From Motiliproteus sp. MSK22-1 (GTDB lineage: Bacteria > Pseudomonadota > Gammaproteobacteria > Pseudomonadales > Balneatricaceae), in contig NZ_MIEQ01000096.1 in assembly GCF_001968815.1 (NCBI RefSeq), positions 495,271 to 559,270 on the forward strand: a stretch of DNA of 64,000 nt. Reading direction: 5' to 3'. Position numbers and translations under genes: made by a program. Below the pieces are notes generated by a model. It made no database searches. It was not told the origin of the DNA and was given only the letters and a program-made list of their open reading frames with translations. Position 1 is the stretch's first letter. Each line of letters opens with the position of its first letter. This document shows positions 42,907 through 51,381 of this stretch, one piece after another.

Positions 42907-43406
42907 AGGGCTTTCCGTTCCTTTTTCCTGTGTCAGTCGTATGACGGGGCTGCTATCTGCACGTAATCCATTTAGTTATTCTAGATTAAGTTATAGGGAT
43001 TCTTGTTACTAACAGTTGCCTAATTGTGTCAATGTGTTACAGGGTTTGTGCGATCAGAGTTGGACAGCCCTCTGATATGAATCTATTTAACGTCACAGCA
43101 AAGATAGCACATATGATTTCTGCATGTAGAGTGGCTTCTGCCGGCAGATCTGTGCAGAGTTTAGTCCTGGCAGGATTGGTTTAAAGTGGTTTGCACGTCT
43201 GTTTCTGGTAGGTCTGAAGATCCCGAAAGCGGATGAAATCGAAGATCCTGATTGTAAGCAGAATGAGTCTATGGGCTTTTATTGGAACTCGTTGGGTTGC
43301 TTCCGGTTCTATTACGACTACAAACATCGCCCAGCGGAGACTGGCATCACCAGTGCACTAATGATGATTACGTTATCTGGGCACGTCCTTGAACTAGGAG
43401 CCGAGA
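42907..43406. other. 500-bp spacer with possible gene remnant
   Basis: No convincing complete gene. A plus-strand frame is open from about 43130 to 43453 and reads like real protein in its middle (GLKWFARLFLVGLKIPKAD; MGFYWNSLGCFRFYYDY), but it has no good start or ribosome site and runs into the opposing DUF3135 gene. It may be a decayed gene fragment. The left part, next to the MMPL start, presumably holds that operon's promoter. Confidence 0.4.
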
Positions 43407-43787
43407 TCAGCGGCTGCTGTCATCCTGGGAGGTACTGTCCTGGGTACGGGTAGTCCACTCAGAAATATCCACTATATTTGCGGGCTTATCTGTCGGTGGA
43501 TTGTAATCCGGATCTGATACCAGATTGGTAAACTGACTGAGTTTTCGACTCATGCGATAGAAGCTGTCGTGCATCATAGCAGATACTTTGACTAACCCGG
43601 CCATAGGTGTTTTAGCGTTGCGTATTTCGTAATCGACTCTAAACTGAACCGCTCTCAACCTTTTCTGGTGAGGGGTAGGGATTGTTTCGATATAATCGAG
43701 ACAAGATTGCTGGCGAAATTCTTCAAAAGCTTCAGGGTCCTGATCGGCCAGTTCTTTAAGCGTTTCAAAGCACGGGAGTTGATTCAT
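43407..43787 (-). CDS. DUF3135 protein
   Basis: Cytoplasmic protein of 126 residues in the DUF3135 family, function unknown. The family text is LPCFETLKELADQDPEAFEEF (about 4-24) followed by RLRAVQFRVDYEIRNAKTPM. The C-terminal 30 residues are polar and probably disordered. The ATG at 43787 has GGAGG eight bases upstream; an upstream in-frame ATG at 43820 is rejected. It is divergent from the glycosyltransferase gene. Confidence 0.8.
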   Translation of the reverse strand: MNQLPCFETLKELADQDPEAFEEFRQQSCLDYIETIPTPHQKRLRAVQFRVDYEIRNAKTPMAGLVKVSAMMHDSFYRMSRKLSQFTNLVSDPDYNPPTDKPANIVDISEWTTRTQDSTSQDDSSR

Positions 43788-44015
43788 TGCAAACCCTCCT
43801 GCAATGGGGATACTACACACTATTTTTGCTGTTCGCCCTCTTGCTTGCTAACGCTTCAAATTGGCGGCCAACAAAAAACAGCGCTCCACAAAAGCCTCCA
43901 AATGTTAGACCGCGACCTGATACAAAAATTCGCCAAGTCTAGCTGGAGCAATGATAAGGGGTTTTGAAGTCCCTCTTTAAAAGTAGACTATTTCGCTGGT
44001 TCACGGGGAATATTA

Positions 44016-45170
44016 ATGAAGGTTCTGTTGCTCAGCGCCTATGATGGAGCGAGTCATCGCTATTGGCGGCAAGGGTTGGAAAGTGCGTTTCCAGAGTATT
44101 CCTGGACGGTTCTGACGTTACCTGGATATTATTTCAGCTGGCGAATTCGCGGTAATCCTTTATCTTGGCTGCACGCGGAAAATGACGCTCTCAGATGTAA
44201 TTATGATCTTATTGTTGCCACATCAATGGTGGATCTGGCAACGTTAAAAGGACTTTACCCTAATCTGGCTGTGACTCCTTCAGTCTGCTATTTCCACGAG
44301 AATCAGTTTGAGTATCCATCTCGGAATCAAGGGGGGAAAACGCTGGAACCGTCAATGGTTAATCTATACTCAGCGTTGGCTTCCAACCGTATCCTGTTTA
44401 ATTCCCGGCACAATCGCGACAGTTTCTTTCAGGGGGCTGACAAGCTGATGAAGCAGCTTCCAGACTATCGTCCCCGTCCTGTGTCCGCCTTAATGACTGA
44501 GAAGAGCTCAATCGTACCGGTACCGCTTGCTGATGAGCTAAAAGAGTACCAAGCGATCAATCAATCTGAATCGTTTACGGTAGACTGGAATCACCGTTGG
44601 CAATGCATTGGTAATGGGACACCAATAAAAATTGCCTGGGCTGCGCGATGGGAGCATGATAAAGGACCGGACCGGCTCCTTGCTGTTATGCGCGAATTAG
44701 AGCACCGGCGCGTTGAATATCGAATCTGCGTATTGGGTGAGGAGTTTCGAGATTCCCCTTCAGAATTTCAGACGATCAAGGATGATTTCAGGCACAGATT
44801 GGTGCAAGCCGGTTTTGTTGAGTCTAAGGAAGAGTATTACCATTGGCTGGCGTCCGCCGATTTATTCCTTTCCACGTCCATTCATGAATTCCAGGGACTC
44901 TCGGCATTAGAGGGAATAGCTCTTGGCTGTGTACCTGTCTTGCCTGACCGCCTGTCGTACCTGGAGCTTGTATCTTCTGAGTATTTATATGAGAGCTGTA
45001 TGGAGGACATTATCGAGGAAGCTCATTCAGCTGCCGGTTTAATTGAAAGCTTTGTGGATAGGCCGCTAAGAGCCCCCAAGGTTGATCATCTATTCTGGAG
45101 ACCCATGAAAGCTAAGTACCAGAGAGAATTCAAGGAGTGTGCAGAGGTGTCGAATACACCATTGCCTTGA
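44016..45170 (+). CDS. tRNA-queuosine mannosyltransferase-like glycosyltransferase (DUF3524)
   Basis: GT-B glycosyltransferase whose N-terminal half is the DUF3524 domain found in animal QTMAN (GTDC1), which mannosylates queuosine in tRNA-Asp. Marks are KVLLLSAYDGASHRYWRQGL (residues 2-21), FSWRIRGNPLSWLHAEN, VCYFHENQFEYPSRNQ (about 93-108) and ILFNSRHNRDSFF. The C-terminal half carries the glycosyltransferase group 1 region IKIAWAARWEHDKGPD and LSTSIHEFQGLSALEGIALGCVPVLPD (about 290-320) with the nucleotide-sugar Glu. The 384 residues fit. Cytoplasmic. Bacterial homologues are widespread, but most have not been tested, so the tRNA substrate is by family. GGGGAA precedes the ATG. Confidence 0.85.
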   Translation: MKVLLLSAYDGASHRYWRQGLESAFPEYSWTVLTLPGYYFSWRIRGNPLSWLHAENDALRCNYDLIVATSMVDLATLKGLYPNLAVTPSVCYFHENQFEYPSRNQGGKTLEPSMVNLYSALASNRILFNSRHNRDSFFQGADKLMKQLPDYRPRPVSALMTEKSSIVPVPLADELKEYQAINQSESFTVDWNHRWQCIGNGTPIKIAWAARWEHDKGPDRLLAVMRELEHRRVEYRICVLGEEFRDSPSEFQTIKDDFRHRLVQAGFVESKEEYYHWLASADLFLSTSIHEFQGLSALEGIALGCVPVLPDRLSYLELVSSEYLYESCMEDIIEEAHSAAGLIESFVDRPLRAPKVDHLFWRPMKAKYQREFKECAEVSNTPLP

Positions 45171-45198
45171 CCATGTTTTAGCGGCGATCTGTTTCTGG

Positions 45199-45618
45199 CT
45201 ATTTCTTGGGTTGCTCTGTGTTGTTTTTTGCTGCTTCAGCTTCTTCGGCCGAAATGACTTTTACCTGAAGCACATTTTCAGCGTATTGTTTCCAGACTGC
45301 CGCTGCCTTCTCAGCAGATTCCTTGTGTTTGGTCATGGCGGAATTCTGTTTGTTTACGAACGTTTCGAGGCATGATCTGTAGTCATTTACTTTTTCGTCG
45401 AACTTTTGCTTATCCAGTTCTGTAACGAACTGAAGTGGCTTCTTTGGAGGGCGGCAATTATTATTCTCCGCGAAAAAATGGGCATTTGCCTGAGCAGAGG
45501 CTATTAGCAGAGTGACTGAGATCAGCGCTGATGAGAAGGGCTTTAAGAGCAGTGTGCCCGGCTTGTATGATCTTTGTTGGTCGGTTTTTTTCCGCTTAGG
45601 TGTTTCGCACAAAATCAT
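45199..45618 (-). CDS. Exported protein of unknown function (139 aa)
   Basis: Probable periplasmic protein. A long polar lead of about 27 residues precedes a hydrophobic signal (FSSALISVTLLIASAQANA, cleavage near residue 47). The mature part of about 92 residues is charged and helical, with two Cys (NCRPPKK; DYRSCLETF) that could form a disulfide and an Ala/Glu-rich end. GAGGGA lies eight bases before the ATG at 45618. It converges with the glycosyltransferase gene, with 28 bp between stops. No family is recognised. Confidence 0.68.
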   Translation of the reverse strand: MILCETPKRKKTDQQRSYKPGTLLLKPFSSALISVTLLIASAQANAHFFAENNNCRPPKKPLQFVTELDKQKFDEKVNDYRSCLETFVNKQNSAMTKHKESAEKAAAVWKQYAENVLQVKVISAEEAEAAKNNTEQPKK

Positions 45619-45875
45619 AGATGTTCCCTCACTTGGCCTGTGAAACCAGGGGTGTTGAATTCAATGTCGCTTGTAATCGCCGGGTGCTGTTTGGAATCTA
45701 ACTCTGTTGGGTAATCTTTCTACCAAGCGGCCAGACTCCTTAATCATCCTTTTGAATTGTCTTTATGACAAATACTGCTCAGTATGGCAAATGCAGGTTT
45801 CTATTATTTAGCTCCCTTGGGTATTTTTATCATAATAGTGTGGAAGCCAAAACGAGACTTTCTTGCGAATCTAAA

Positions 45876-45890
45876 TGATAATAATTAAGA
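45876..45890. promoter_or_regulatory. Fur box upstream of the FecI-type sigma gene
   Basis: TGATAATAATTAAGA matches the 7-1-7 Fur pattern TGATAAT-N-ATTATCA at 12 of 14 positions and is extended by flanking A/T. It lies 35-50 bp before the chosen sigma-factor start. Its place ahead of a sigma/anti-sigma/TonB-receptor set is what an iron-starvation system needs. Confidence 0.75.
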
Positions 45891-45925
45891 TTAATGATCA
45901 ATATTGTAGTATTTGGTCATTAATC

Positions 45926-46441
45926 ATGACATTGGTTATCAATGATTGCCCCGCTGAAAAATTGTTTATAGAGCATAACTCCTGGTTACGTTGTTGGCTG
46001 CTATCTCGCCTTGAATGTAGTTATCAGGCTGAGGATCTGGTGCAGGATACTTTTGTCCGAGTTATCAGAAGGCGCGAGCAGTTGCGCCATGCGCCGCTTT
46101 ACGAGCCCAAAGCCTATCTGGTGACTATTGCGCGAGGATTACTGACAGACCATTGGCGTAGAAAAGAATTAGAACAGGCCTGGAAAGAAACGCTGGCCCA
46201 TTTACCGGAAGAGGCTGTTCCATCGCCGGAAATCCGATTGGCTCTGTTCGAAGTGCTTACCGAAATAGATGAGATTCTTGACACGCTAAAACCATCTGTC
46301 CGCAGAGCATTTATATGGTCGCAGCTTGAGGGGTATAGCTGCCGCAGGATAGCTGAAGAACTTGATGTATCACTATCTACTGCAGAGCGTTATGTGGCCA
46401 AAGCATTGCGCAGGTGCTATGACCTGCGGTTTTGTCTATGA
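45926..46441 (+). CDS. FecI-type extracytoplasmic-function sigma factor
   Basis: Iron-starvation ECF sigma factor that directs RNA polymerase to its receptor gene. The 171 residues show region 2 (WLLSRLECSYQAEDLVQDTFVRV, about 20-42, followed by EPKAYLVTIARGLLTDHWRR) and region 4 (EILDTLKPSVRRAFIWSQLEG then IAEELDVSLSTAERYVAKAL). Length and wording match FecI (173). The ATG at 45926 is chosen over 45875 because the latter lies inside the Fur box; neither has a good ribosome site. It overlaps the fecR-like start (ATGA). Expected to be repressed by Fur-Fe and activated by ligand-bound receptor through FecR. Confidence 0.93.
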   Translation: MTLVINDCPAEKLFIEHNSWLRCWLLSRLECSYQAEDLVQDTFVRVIRRREQLRHAPLYEPKAYLVTIARGLLTDHWRRKELEQAWKETLAHLPEEAVPSPEIRLALFEVLTEIDEILDTLKPSVRRAFIWSQLEGYSCRRIAEELDVSLSTAERYVAKALRRCYDLRFCL

Positions 46442-47418
46442 GTCTGAGACAAGCTCCGCTACCTGATTCGATTGTTGATGAAGCGATAGATTGGTTGATT
46501 CGCTTGGAGTTGAGCGATCACTCTGAAGGCGCTCACCCGGCATTTGAACGTTGGTTACAGCAAACACCACAGCACCAGCTTGCCTGGGCGCGAATTACAG
46601 GCATTCGTCGTCACTTTTCCTCAATACCTTCAAAGCCACTTACTCAAACGCTCTCCAACATCAATCAACAAAAAACTCAGTCTGGTGCCAGCCGCAGACA
46701 GGTTTTAAAGATCTTGTCTATGTCCGGGTTAATGCTTGGTAGTGGTTGGTTTTCTAAAGAATATACGCCCTGGCAACGGTTACTGGCTGACTACAGCACC
46801 CGTATTGGCGAACAGAACAGCTTTATGCTGACGGATAACAGCAACGTTATTCTAAACACTGATAGTGCTATATCTGTAGATTTTGCGGCCGATACTCGGC
46901 AAATTCATTTGCGGCGGGGGGAGATGCAGCTTACGACTGGTTCTGATGATGGCTATCGTCCCAGACGTTCAATGCTTATCAAAACGCCTTTCGGGCAAAT
47001 TTCTGCTTTGAATACGCGTTTGACGATACGATTAAAGCACGATCAGGCCAGGGTAAGTGTTCATGAAGGTCTGGCTGATCTGACTAATAGCAAAGGACCA
47101 GAAAGACTTATCCGTTCCGGTGAAAGTTTATGGTTTTCAGCTGGGAGAGTATTGCCTGCGATAAACTCTTCTATTTCTCCTGATGCTTGGGTATCAGGGG
47201 CTATCACAGGGCAGCATATTCCGCTGGGAGAGTTGTTGGATGAACTCGGTCGCTATCGTGTCGGGATTATCGACTGTGCGCCTGAATTAAAAGATCAACA
47301 AGTATCTGGGAGTTTTCAGCTTAGGGATACTGATAAGACCCTGAGGTTTCTGGCTCAGGTTCAACCCGTTCGAGTGGAATTTCGAACTGCTTATTGGGTT
47401 GTTGTGCGTCCGGTGTAG
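46438..47418 (+). CDS. FecR-type membrane anti-sigma/signal-transfer protein
   Basis: Carries the signal from the receptor in the outer membrane to the sigma factor. The cytoplasmic N-terminus has the FecR-N motif DEAIDWLIRLE and RWLQQTPQHQLAWARI (about 10-55). A hydrophobic segment (LKILSMSGLMLGSGWF, about 87-102) is the membrane helix. The periplasmic FecR domain (about 120-225; VDFAADTRQIHLRRGEMQL, IKTPFGQISALNTRL) follows, and a C-terminal STN-like region (SGSFQLRDTDKTLRFLAQV) contacts the receptor's signalling domain. The 326 residues match FecR (317). The ATG at 46438 overlaps the sigma stop; a TTG two codons earlier is possible. Confidence 0.92.
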   Translation: MSLRQAPLPDSIVDEAIDWLIRLELSDHSEGAHPAFERWLQQTPQHQLAWARITGIRRHFSSIPSKPLTQTLSNINQQKTQSGASRRQVLKILSMSGLMLGSGWFSKEYTPWQRLLADYSTRIGEQNSFMLTDNSNVILNTDSAISVDFAADTRQIHLRRGEMQLTTGSDDGYRPRRSMLIKTPFGQISALNTRLTIRLKHDQARVSVHEGLADLTNSKGPERLIRSGESLWFSAGRVLPAINSSISPDAWVSGAITGQHIPLGELLDELGRYRVGIIDCAPELKDQQVSGSFQLRDTDKTLRFLAQVQPVRVEFRTAYWVVVRPV

Positions 47419-47514
47419 CTTTTTAATTAATTTTGACGGGATTTTGGTTTTGGTTCGGCCCATTAGGTAAGAACGCCAGGTTAATGGCGAGAAATCACTA
47501 ATGAAGGAGCCCCA

Positions 47515-49863
47515 ATGAACTTTCCCGTCACCACCGGTCGACCAATACGTCTATTCATGCACCCTTTAACCCTTACGATACGCTCTGTGGTGCTGGGATT
47601 GGCTTTGAACATTGCATCGCCTGCTATTGTCTCTGCTGAGACGGTTACTTCTGTTGTTGATGTGCAGCTTTATGAAATTCCTGCAGGTGCCTTGAAAAAA
47701 GCATTAGAGCAATTCGCACGGACCGCAAGGTCAAATTTAAATTATGTACCGGACCAGCTCAAAGGTAAGCGAAGTTCAGGATTAAGTGGTCATTATGATA
47801 GTCATGAAGCCTTAGATCGACTTTTGCTGGGTAGCGGTATCCAGGCGGTAGCAAATGCCGACGGGTTTGACTTAAGACTTGAGCAGGTTGCGCCGCATCA
47901 GCTCAATCCAATCAACGTCTATGGCCGCCTGAGAAATGACAGTCTCTTCAATGTTCCTCAAAGCGTCTCCGTGCGTGGTCGAGAGTATTTTGAAGCAGGT
48001 ACGGCGGATAGTGTTGGGGATGTTATTGAATCTGTTCCTGGGGCAAGTCGTATCGGCTCTTCGATGGATATGTTCTCTGATGATTATCTGATCCGCGGCT
48101 TTAATGCTGAACAGTCAACTAATGGCTTAGGTTTTAGACGTAATGATCATCCTACAGATCTTGCTAATGTTGAGCGTATTGAGGTACTGAAAGGGCCGTC
48201 GTCGGTGCTGTTTGGTCAAATGGAACCGGGTGGGACGGTTAATGTTGTGACCAAACAACCGCTGGATTATTTCCAGGCAGATACTTCGGTTGAATATGGT
48301 AATCACAATCGCGTCAGGACTGCACTGGATGTAACGGGACCGTTGAATGATACTGTCAGAGCCCGTCTTAACATGGCCTATCAGGACGGTGACGGATCAG
48401 TTGATAATCTTAGCTACCAGAGATTATTTATTGCGCCTAATCTGGAAATGGACCTTACAGAGTCAACCTCCCTGACCATTGAGGGTAGTTATTCTGCGAA
48501 TACATGGCACGGCATTCACGGTGGTGCGCCGCTAGAAGGTTCAATACAAGCTAATCCAAACGGTCGGTACGCGAAGTCTTTTAATCCTGGCGGAGATGAC
48601 AGTACCACCGAACGTGATTCAAAAATGATCAATATACGTTTGACTGAAGCAGTTACGGACCGTGTTGATGCCCGGTTCAGCTATACCTATACCCGTAATG
48701 ATGCTGATTGGAATGAGTATGTTCCTTTTGGACTGGATGAGACTGATCACCGGACTCTTGATCGATTGGTGTTTGTTGGTAAGGATACTTATAAGAAAGA
48801 TCATGAACTGGTCGTTGATCTGAGTGGCGAGTTAGAGGTTGGTGGATTAAGTCACACTTTTATCCTGGGCTTTAACTATCAGGATTCCAGTTTATTTCGG
48901 CCTACTAGACTGCATATGGCCGATTCCATTGATCTGTATAACCCCCAATACAAGGCTGCGATTCTGAGTGAAGCGCCTTTGATTCGTGACAGGGGCTTTG
49001 TCCAGGATACGGAGGTGATGGCAGCTTTCTTCCAGGACCGAATAACATTCAAAGATAGCTTCCACCTTATCGGTGGTTTACGTTATACCGATTCAGAACA
49101 GTCTCAGGTTAGCGTTGATCATTTGAACAACAGTGAATCGCAGGATGCATTGAACCAATCAGACTGGACCACTCAAATAGGTGTAATTTACGACCTTAGT
49201 GATGATGCTTCGGTTTACGTTAATCGCAGTGAGTCCTTTGTGCCTCAAGGAGGAACAACATCCGGGAAAAAACCGTTAGAAGCAGAAGAAAGCACACAAT
49301 ATGAAGTAGGAATGCGTTTTGATCTGGAGGATATGGAGATTAATCTGGCAGGCTTTGTGATCAGGAAAGAGAACATTGCTATAGAAGATCCTCTTGATGG
49401 CAATTTTGAAGTTGCGCAGGGAACAGCACAGTCTAGAGGTTTTGAGCTGTCAATTGGTGGGCATCTGACGCCTGACTGGTATCTGAATGCGGCCTATGGT
49501 TATACCGATACCGAAATTTTGTACAGTGATGATAAGGCGTTGGAAGGGAATCGTTTTGCCAACGTACCTTTACACACCGCCTCTTTGCAGACGGGTTATC
49601 AGATTAACGCAATTCCCGGGCTTAGCATCGGTGGCGCAATTATCTATGTTGGGAGTCGTCCCGGAAATGATGACAACAGCTTTGAGTTGCCGGGGCATAC
49701 CCGCGTTGATCTGGCGGCTTACTATGCCCTTAATGATCAGTTACAACTGGATCTACTGGTTGATAATGTATTGGATGAGGAGGTTTTCTCACCAGGAGCC
49801 TTTAATGGCGTTGTCCGAGAACCCTCGCGAACCTTTGCAGCTCGCTTGAAGTATCAATTCTGA
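47515..49863 (+). CDS. TonB-dependent siderophore receptor with STN signalling domain
   Basis: Outer-membrane transducer-type receptor of 782 residues. Signal peptide to about residue 42 (ending IVSA). The STN domain (about 50-125: LYEIPAGALKKALEQFARTA, SGLSGHYDSHEALDRLLLGSG) contacts FecR. A TonB-box-like INVYG follows near 140. The plug domain holds ESVPGASRIGSS, DDYLIRGFNAEQSTNGLGF and VERIEVLKGPSSVLFGQMEPGG. The barrel ends DNVLDEEVFSPGAFNGVV and LKYQF with the terminal Phe. The plug wording is of the ferric hydroxamate/ferrioxamine type (FhuA/FoxA/FpvA-like); the exact siderophore cannot be read. It is likely transcribed by the sigma factor encoded just upstream. GAAGGAG-like text precedes the ATG. 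Confidence 0.94.
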   Translation: MNFPVTTGRPIRLFMHPLTLTIRSVVLGLALNIASPAIVSAETVTSVVDVQLYEIPAGALKKALEQFARTARSNLNYVPDQLKGKRSSGLSGHYDSHEALDRLLLGSGIQAVANADGFDLRLEQVAPHQLNPINVYGRLRNDSLFNVPQSVSVRGREYFEAGTADSVGDVIESVPGASRIGSSMDMFSDDYLIRGFNAEQSTNGLGFRRNDHPTDLANVERIEVLKGPSSVLFGQMEPGGTVNVVTKQPLDYFQADTSVEYGNHNRVRTALDVTGPLNDTVRARLNMAYQDGDGSVDNLSYQRLFIAPNLEMDLTESTSLTIEGSYSANTWHGIHGGAPLEGSIQANPNGRYAKSFNPGGDDSTTERDSKMINIRLTEAVTDRVDARFSYTYTRNDADWNEYVPFGLDETDHRTLDRLVFVGKDTYKKDHELVVDLSGELEVGGLSHTFILGFNYQDSSLFRPTRLHMADSIDLYNPQYKAAILSEAPLIRDRGFVQDTEVMAAFFQDRITFKDSFHLIGGLRYTDSEQSQVSVDHLNNSESQDALNQSDWTTQIGVIYDLSDDASVYVNRSESFVPQGGTTSGKKPLEAEESTQYEVGMRFDLEDMEINLAGFVIRKENIAIEDPLDGNFEVAQGTAQSRGFELSIGGHLTPDWYLNAAYGYTDTEILYSDDKALEGNRFANVPLHTASLQTGYQINAIPGLSIGGAIIYVGSRPGNDDNSFELPGHTRVDLAAYYALNDQLQLDLLVDNVLDEEVFSPGAFNGVVREPSRTFAARLKYQF

Positions 49864-49876
49864 TTTGATTTAAAGG

Positions 49877-49932
49877 GAAGGATTAGTCTTCTTGCGACCA
49901 GTTATCAATCAGCAAATAAAGTCTAATCCTTC
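49877..49932. terminator. Long-loop stem between receptor gene and trpB
   Basis: A perfect 10-bp stem GAAGGATTAG (49877-49886) / CTAATCCTTC (49923-49932) encloses 36 nt. It lies between the convergent receptor and trpB genes. Neither side has a T-run. The geometry copies the stem at 38460-38517. Confidence 0.5.
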
Positions 49933-49948
49933 ACGCTTGTTTCAGCGC

Positions 49949-51151
49949 TTAGAGTCCCAATTTGTTCGCAACGTAGTCGGCGTCCTTGTCACCCCGTCCG
50001 CTGAGGTTTACCAGAATAGTCTGGTCTTTGGGAAGTGTGGCCGCCAGTTTCATGGCGTGGGCGACTGCGTGGGAGCTTTCCAATGCGGGGATAATTCCTT
50101 CAACTCGTGATAGCGTCATAAATGCATCCAGGCATTCGTCATCGGTAATGGAGACGTAGTTTACCCGTTCAATATCCTTCAGGTAGCAATGTTGTGGGCC
50201 TACACCCGGGTAGTCCAGGCCGGAAGCGATTGAGTGAACGGGTAAGGGTTCTCCGTCATTATCCTGAAGCAGATAGCATTTAAAACCATGGATAGCGCCA
50301 GGCGAGCCCTTGGTTAAAGTGGCGGAATGGTCAGGGGTATCAAGGCCCTTTCCTGCGGGTTCTATCCCGGTGATATTGACGCTTTTATCTTCAAGGAATG
50401 CTGTGAACAGCCCCATGGCGTTGCTGCCGCCGCCAACACAAGCCATGATGTGATCGGGTAGCCCTCCCTCCTGTTCTTGAAACTGAGCTTTGGCTTCCTT
50501 ACCAATAATGCTCTGGAAGTCTCTCACCATCATAGGGAATGGGTGGGGGCCTACAACCGACCCGATTGCGTAGAAATAATTTACCGGATCCTTAAGATAC
50601 TCTACAAAGGCGCTGTCTACGGCATCCTTCAGAGTCGCGGTTCCCATGGTTACGGGAACTACTTTGCAGCCGAGTATTTTCATTTTGGTAACGTTGGGAT
50701 GTTCTTTCTCGATATCTACCTGACCCATGTGGATTTCGCACTCAATACCGACCAGCGCACAGGCGGTTGCCAGGGCAACGCCGTGCTGCCCTGCGCCGGT
50801 CTCAGCAAGGACTTTGGTCTTCCCCATGTGTTTGGCTAACAGAGCTTCACCCAGGCAGTGGTTTATTTTATGGGCACCGGTGTGATTAAGGTCTTCACGC
50901 TTAAGGTATATTTTTGCGCCGCCACACTTTTCGGTCAGTCTTCTGGCAAAATAAAGAGGGCTTGGGCGGCCAACATAATATTTGTATAGATCAAGGAGTT
51001 CATTTTGATAACCTTCGCTGTCCTTTATTTCGAGGTATGACTGCGCGATTTGATCCATGATTTCCTTTAGCTGGGGTGGGATCTCCTGACCACCATATTC
51101 ACCGAAGAAACCTTGTGCATCTGGCATGGGAGCAAATTCGTTTGTATTCAT
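49949..51151 (-). CDS. trpB: Tryptophan synthase beta chain, not linked to trpA
   Basis: PLP enzyme that joins indole and serine to form tryptophan. PLP Lys95 lies in [30 protein letters not shown] binds phosphate; [14 protein letters not shown] and [10 protein letters not shown] are further hallmarks. The 400 residues fit TrpB1. No trpA adjoins it: the nearest genes are the receptor (convergent) and pdxB (divergent). Several conserved positions differ from the trpA-linked enzyme of enterics (for example [11 protein letters not shown] and [14 protein letters not shown]), which suggests a separate paralogue, perhaps salvaging free indole. AGAGGAT lies upstream of the ATG. The enzyme class is sure; the paralogue idea is inference. 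Confidence 0.92.
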   Translation of the reverse strand: MNTNEFAPMPDAQGFFGEYGGQEIPPQLKEIMDQIAQSYLEIKDSEGYQNELLDLYKYYVGRPSPLYFARRLTEKCGGAKIYLKREDLNHTGAHKINHCLGEALLAKHMGKTKVLAETGAGQHGVALATACALVGIECEIHMGQVDIEKEHPNVTKMKILGCKVVPVTMGTATLKDAVDSAFVEYLKDPVNYFYAIGSVVGPHPFPMMVRDFQSIIGKEAKAQFQEQEGGLPDHIMACVGGGSNAMGLFTAFLEDKSVNITGIEPAGKGLDTPDHSATLTKGSPGAIHGFKCYLLQDNDGEPLPVHSIASGLDYPGVGPQHCYLKDIERVNYVSITDDECLDAFMTLSRVEGIIPALESSHAVAHAMKLAATLPKDQTILVNLSGRGDKDADYVANKLGL

Positions 51152-51381
51152 CTGACTGGATTATCCTCTTTTAAAAAGCGTCGCCGGTGACAGCCATTTT
51201 TTGTATCTTTAAATCATTGTATCTTTACAAAACTGATAGAAGCCGGTCGGGGCCATCTATACACAACCGTATATTAGCAATAATTTAACTGCAAGCGGAA
51301 TGTGGTTAACGGTATTGACCCCGGGTGTGGCCATAAAGTACAAGTGAGCCTGGCAAAAAAACAGGGGCAATCGAGAAGTAT

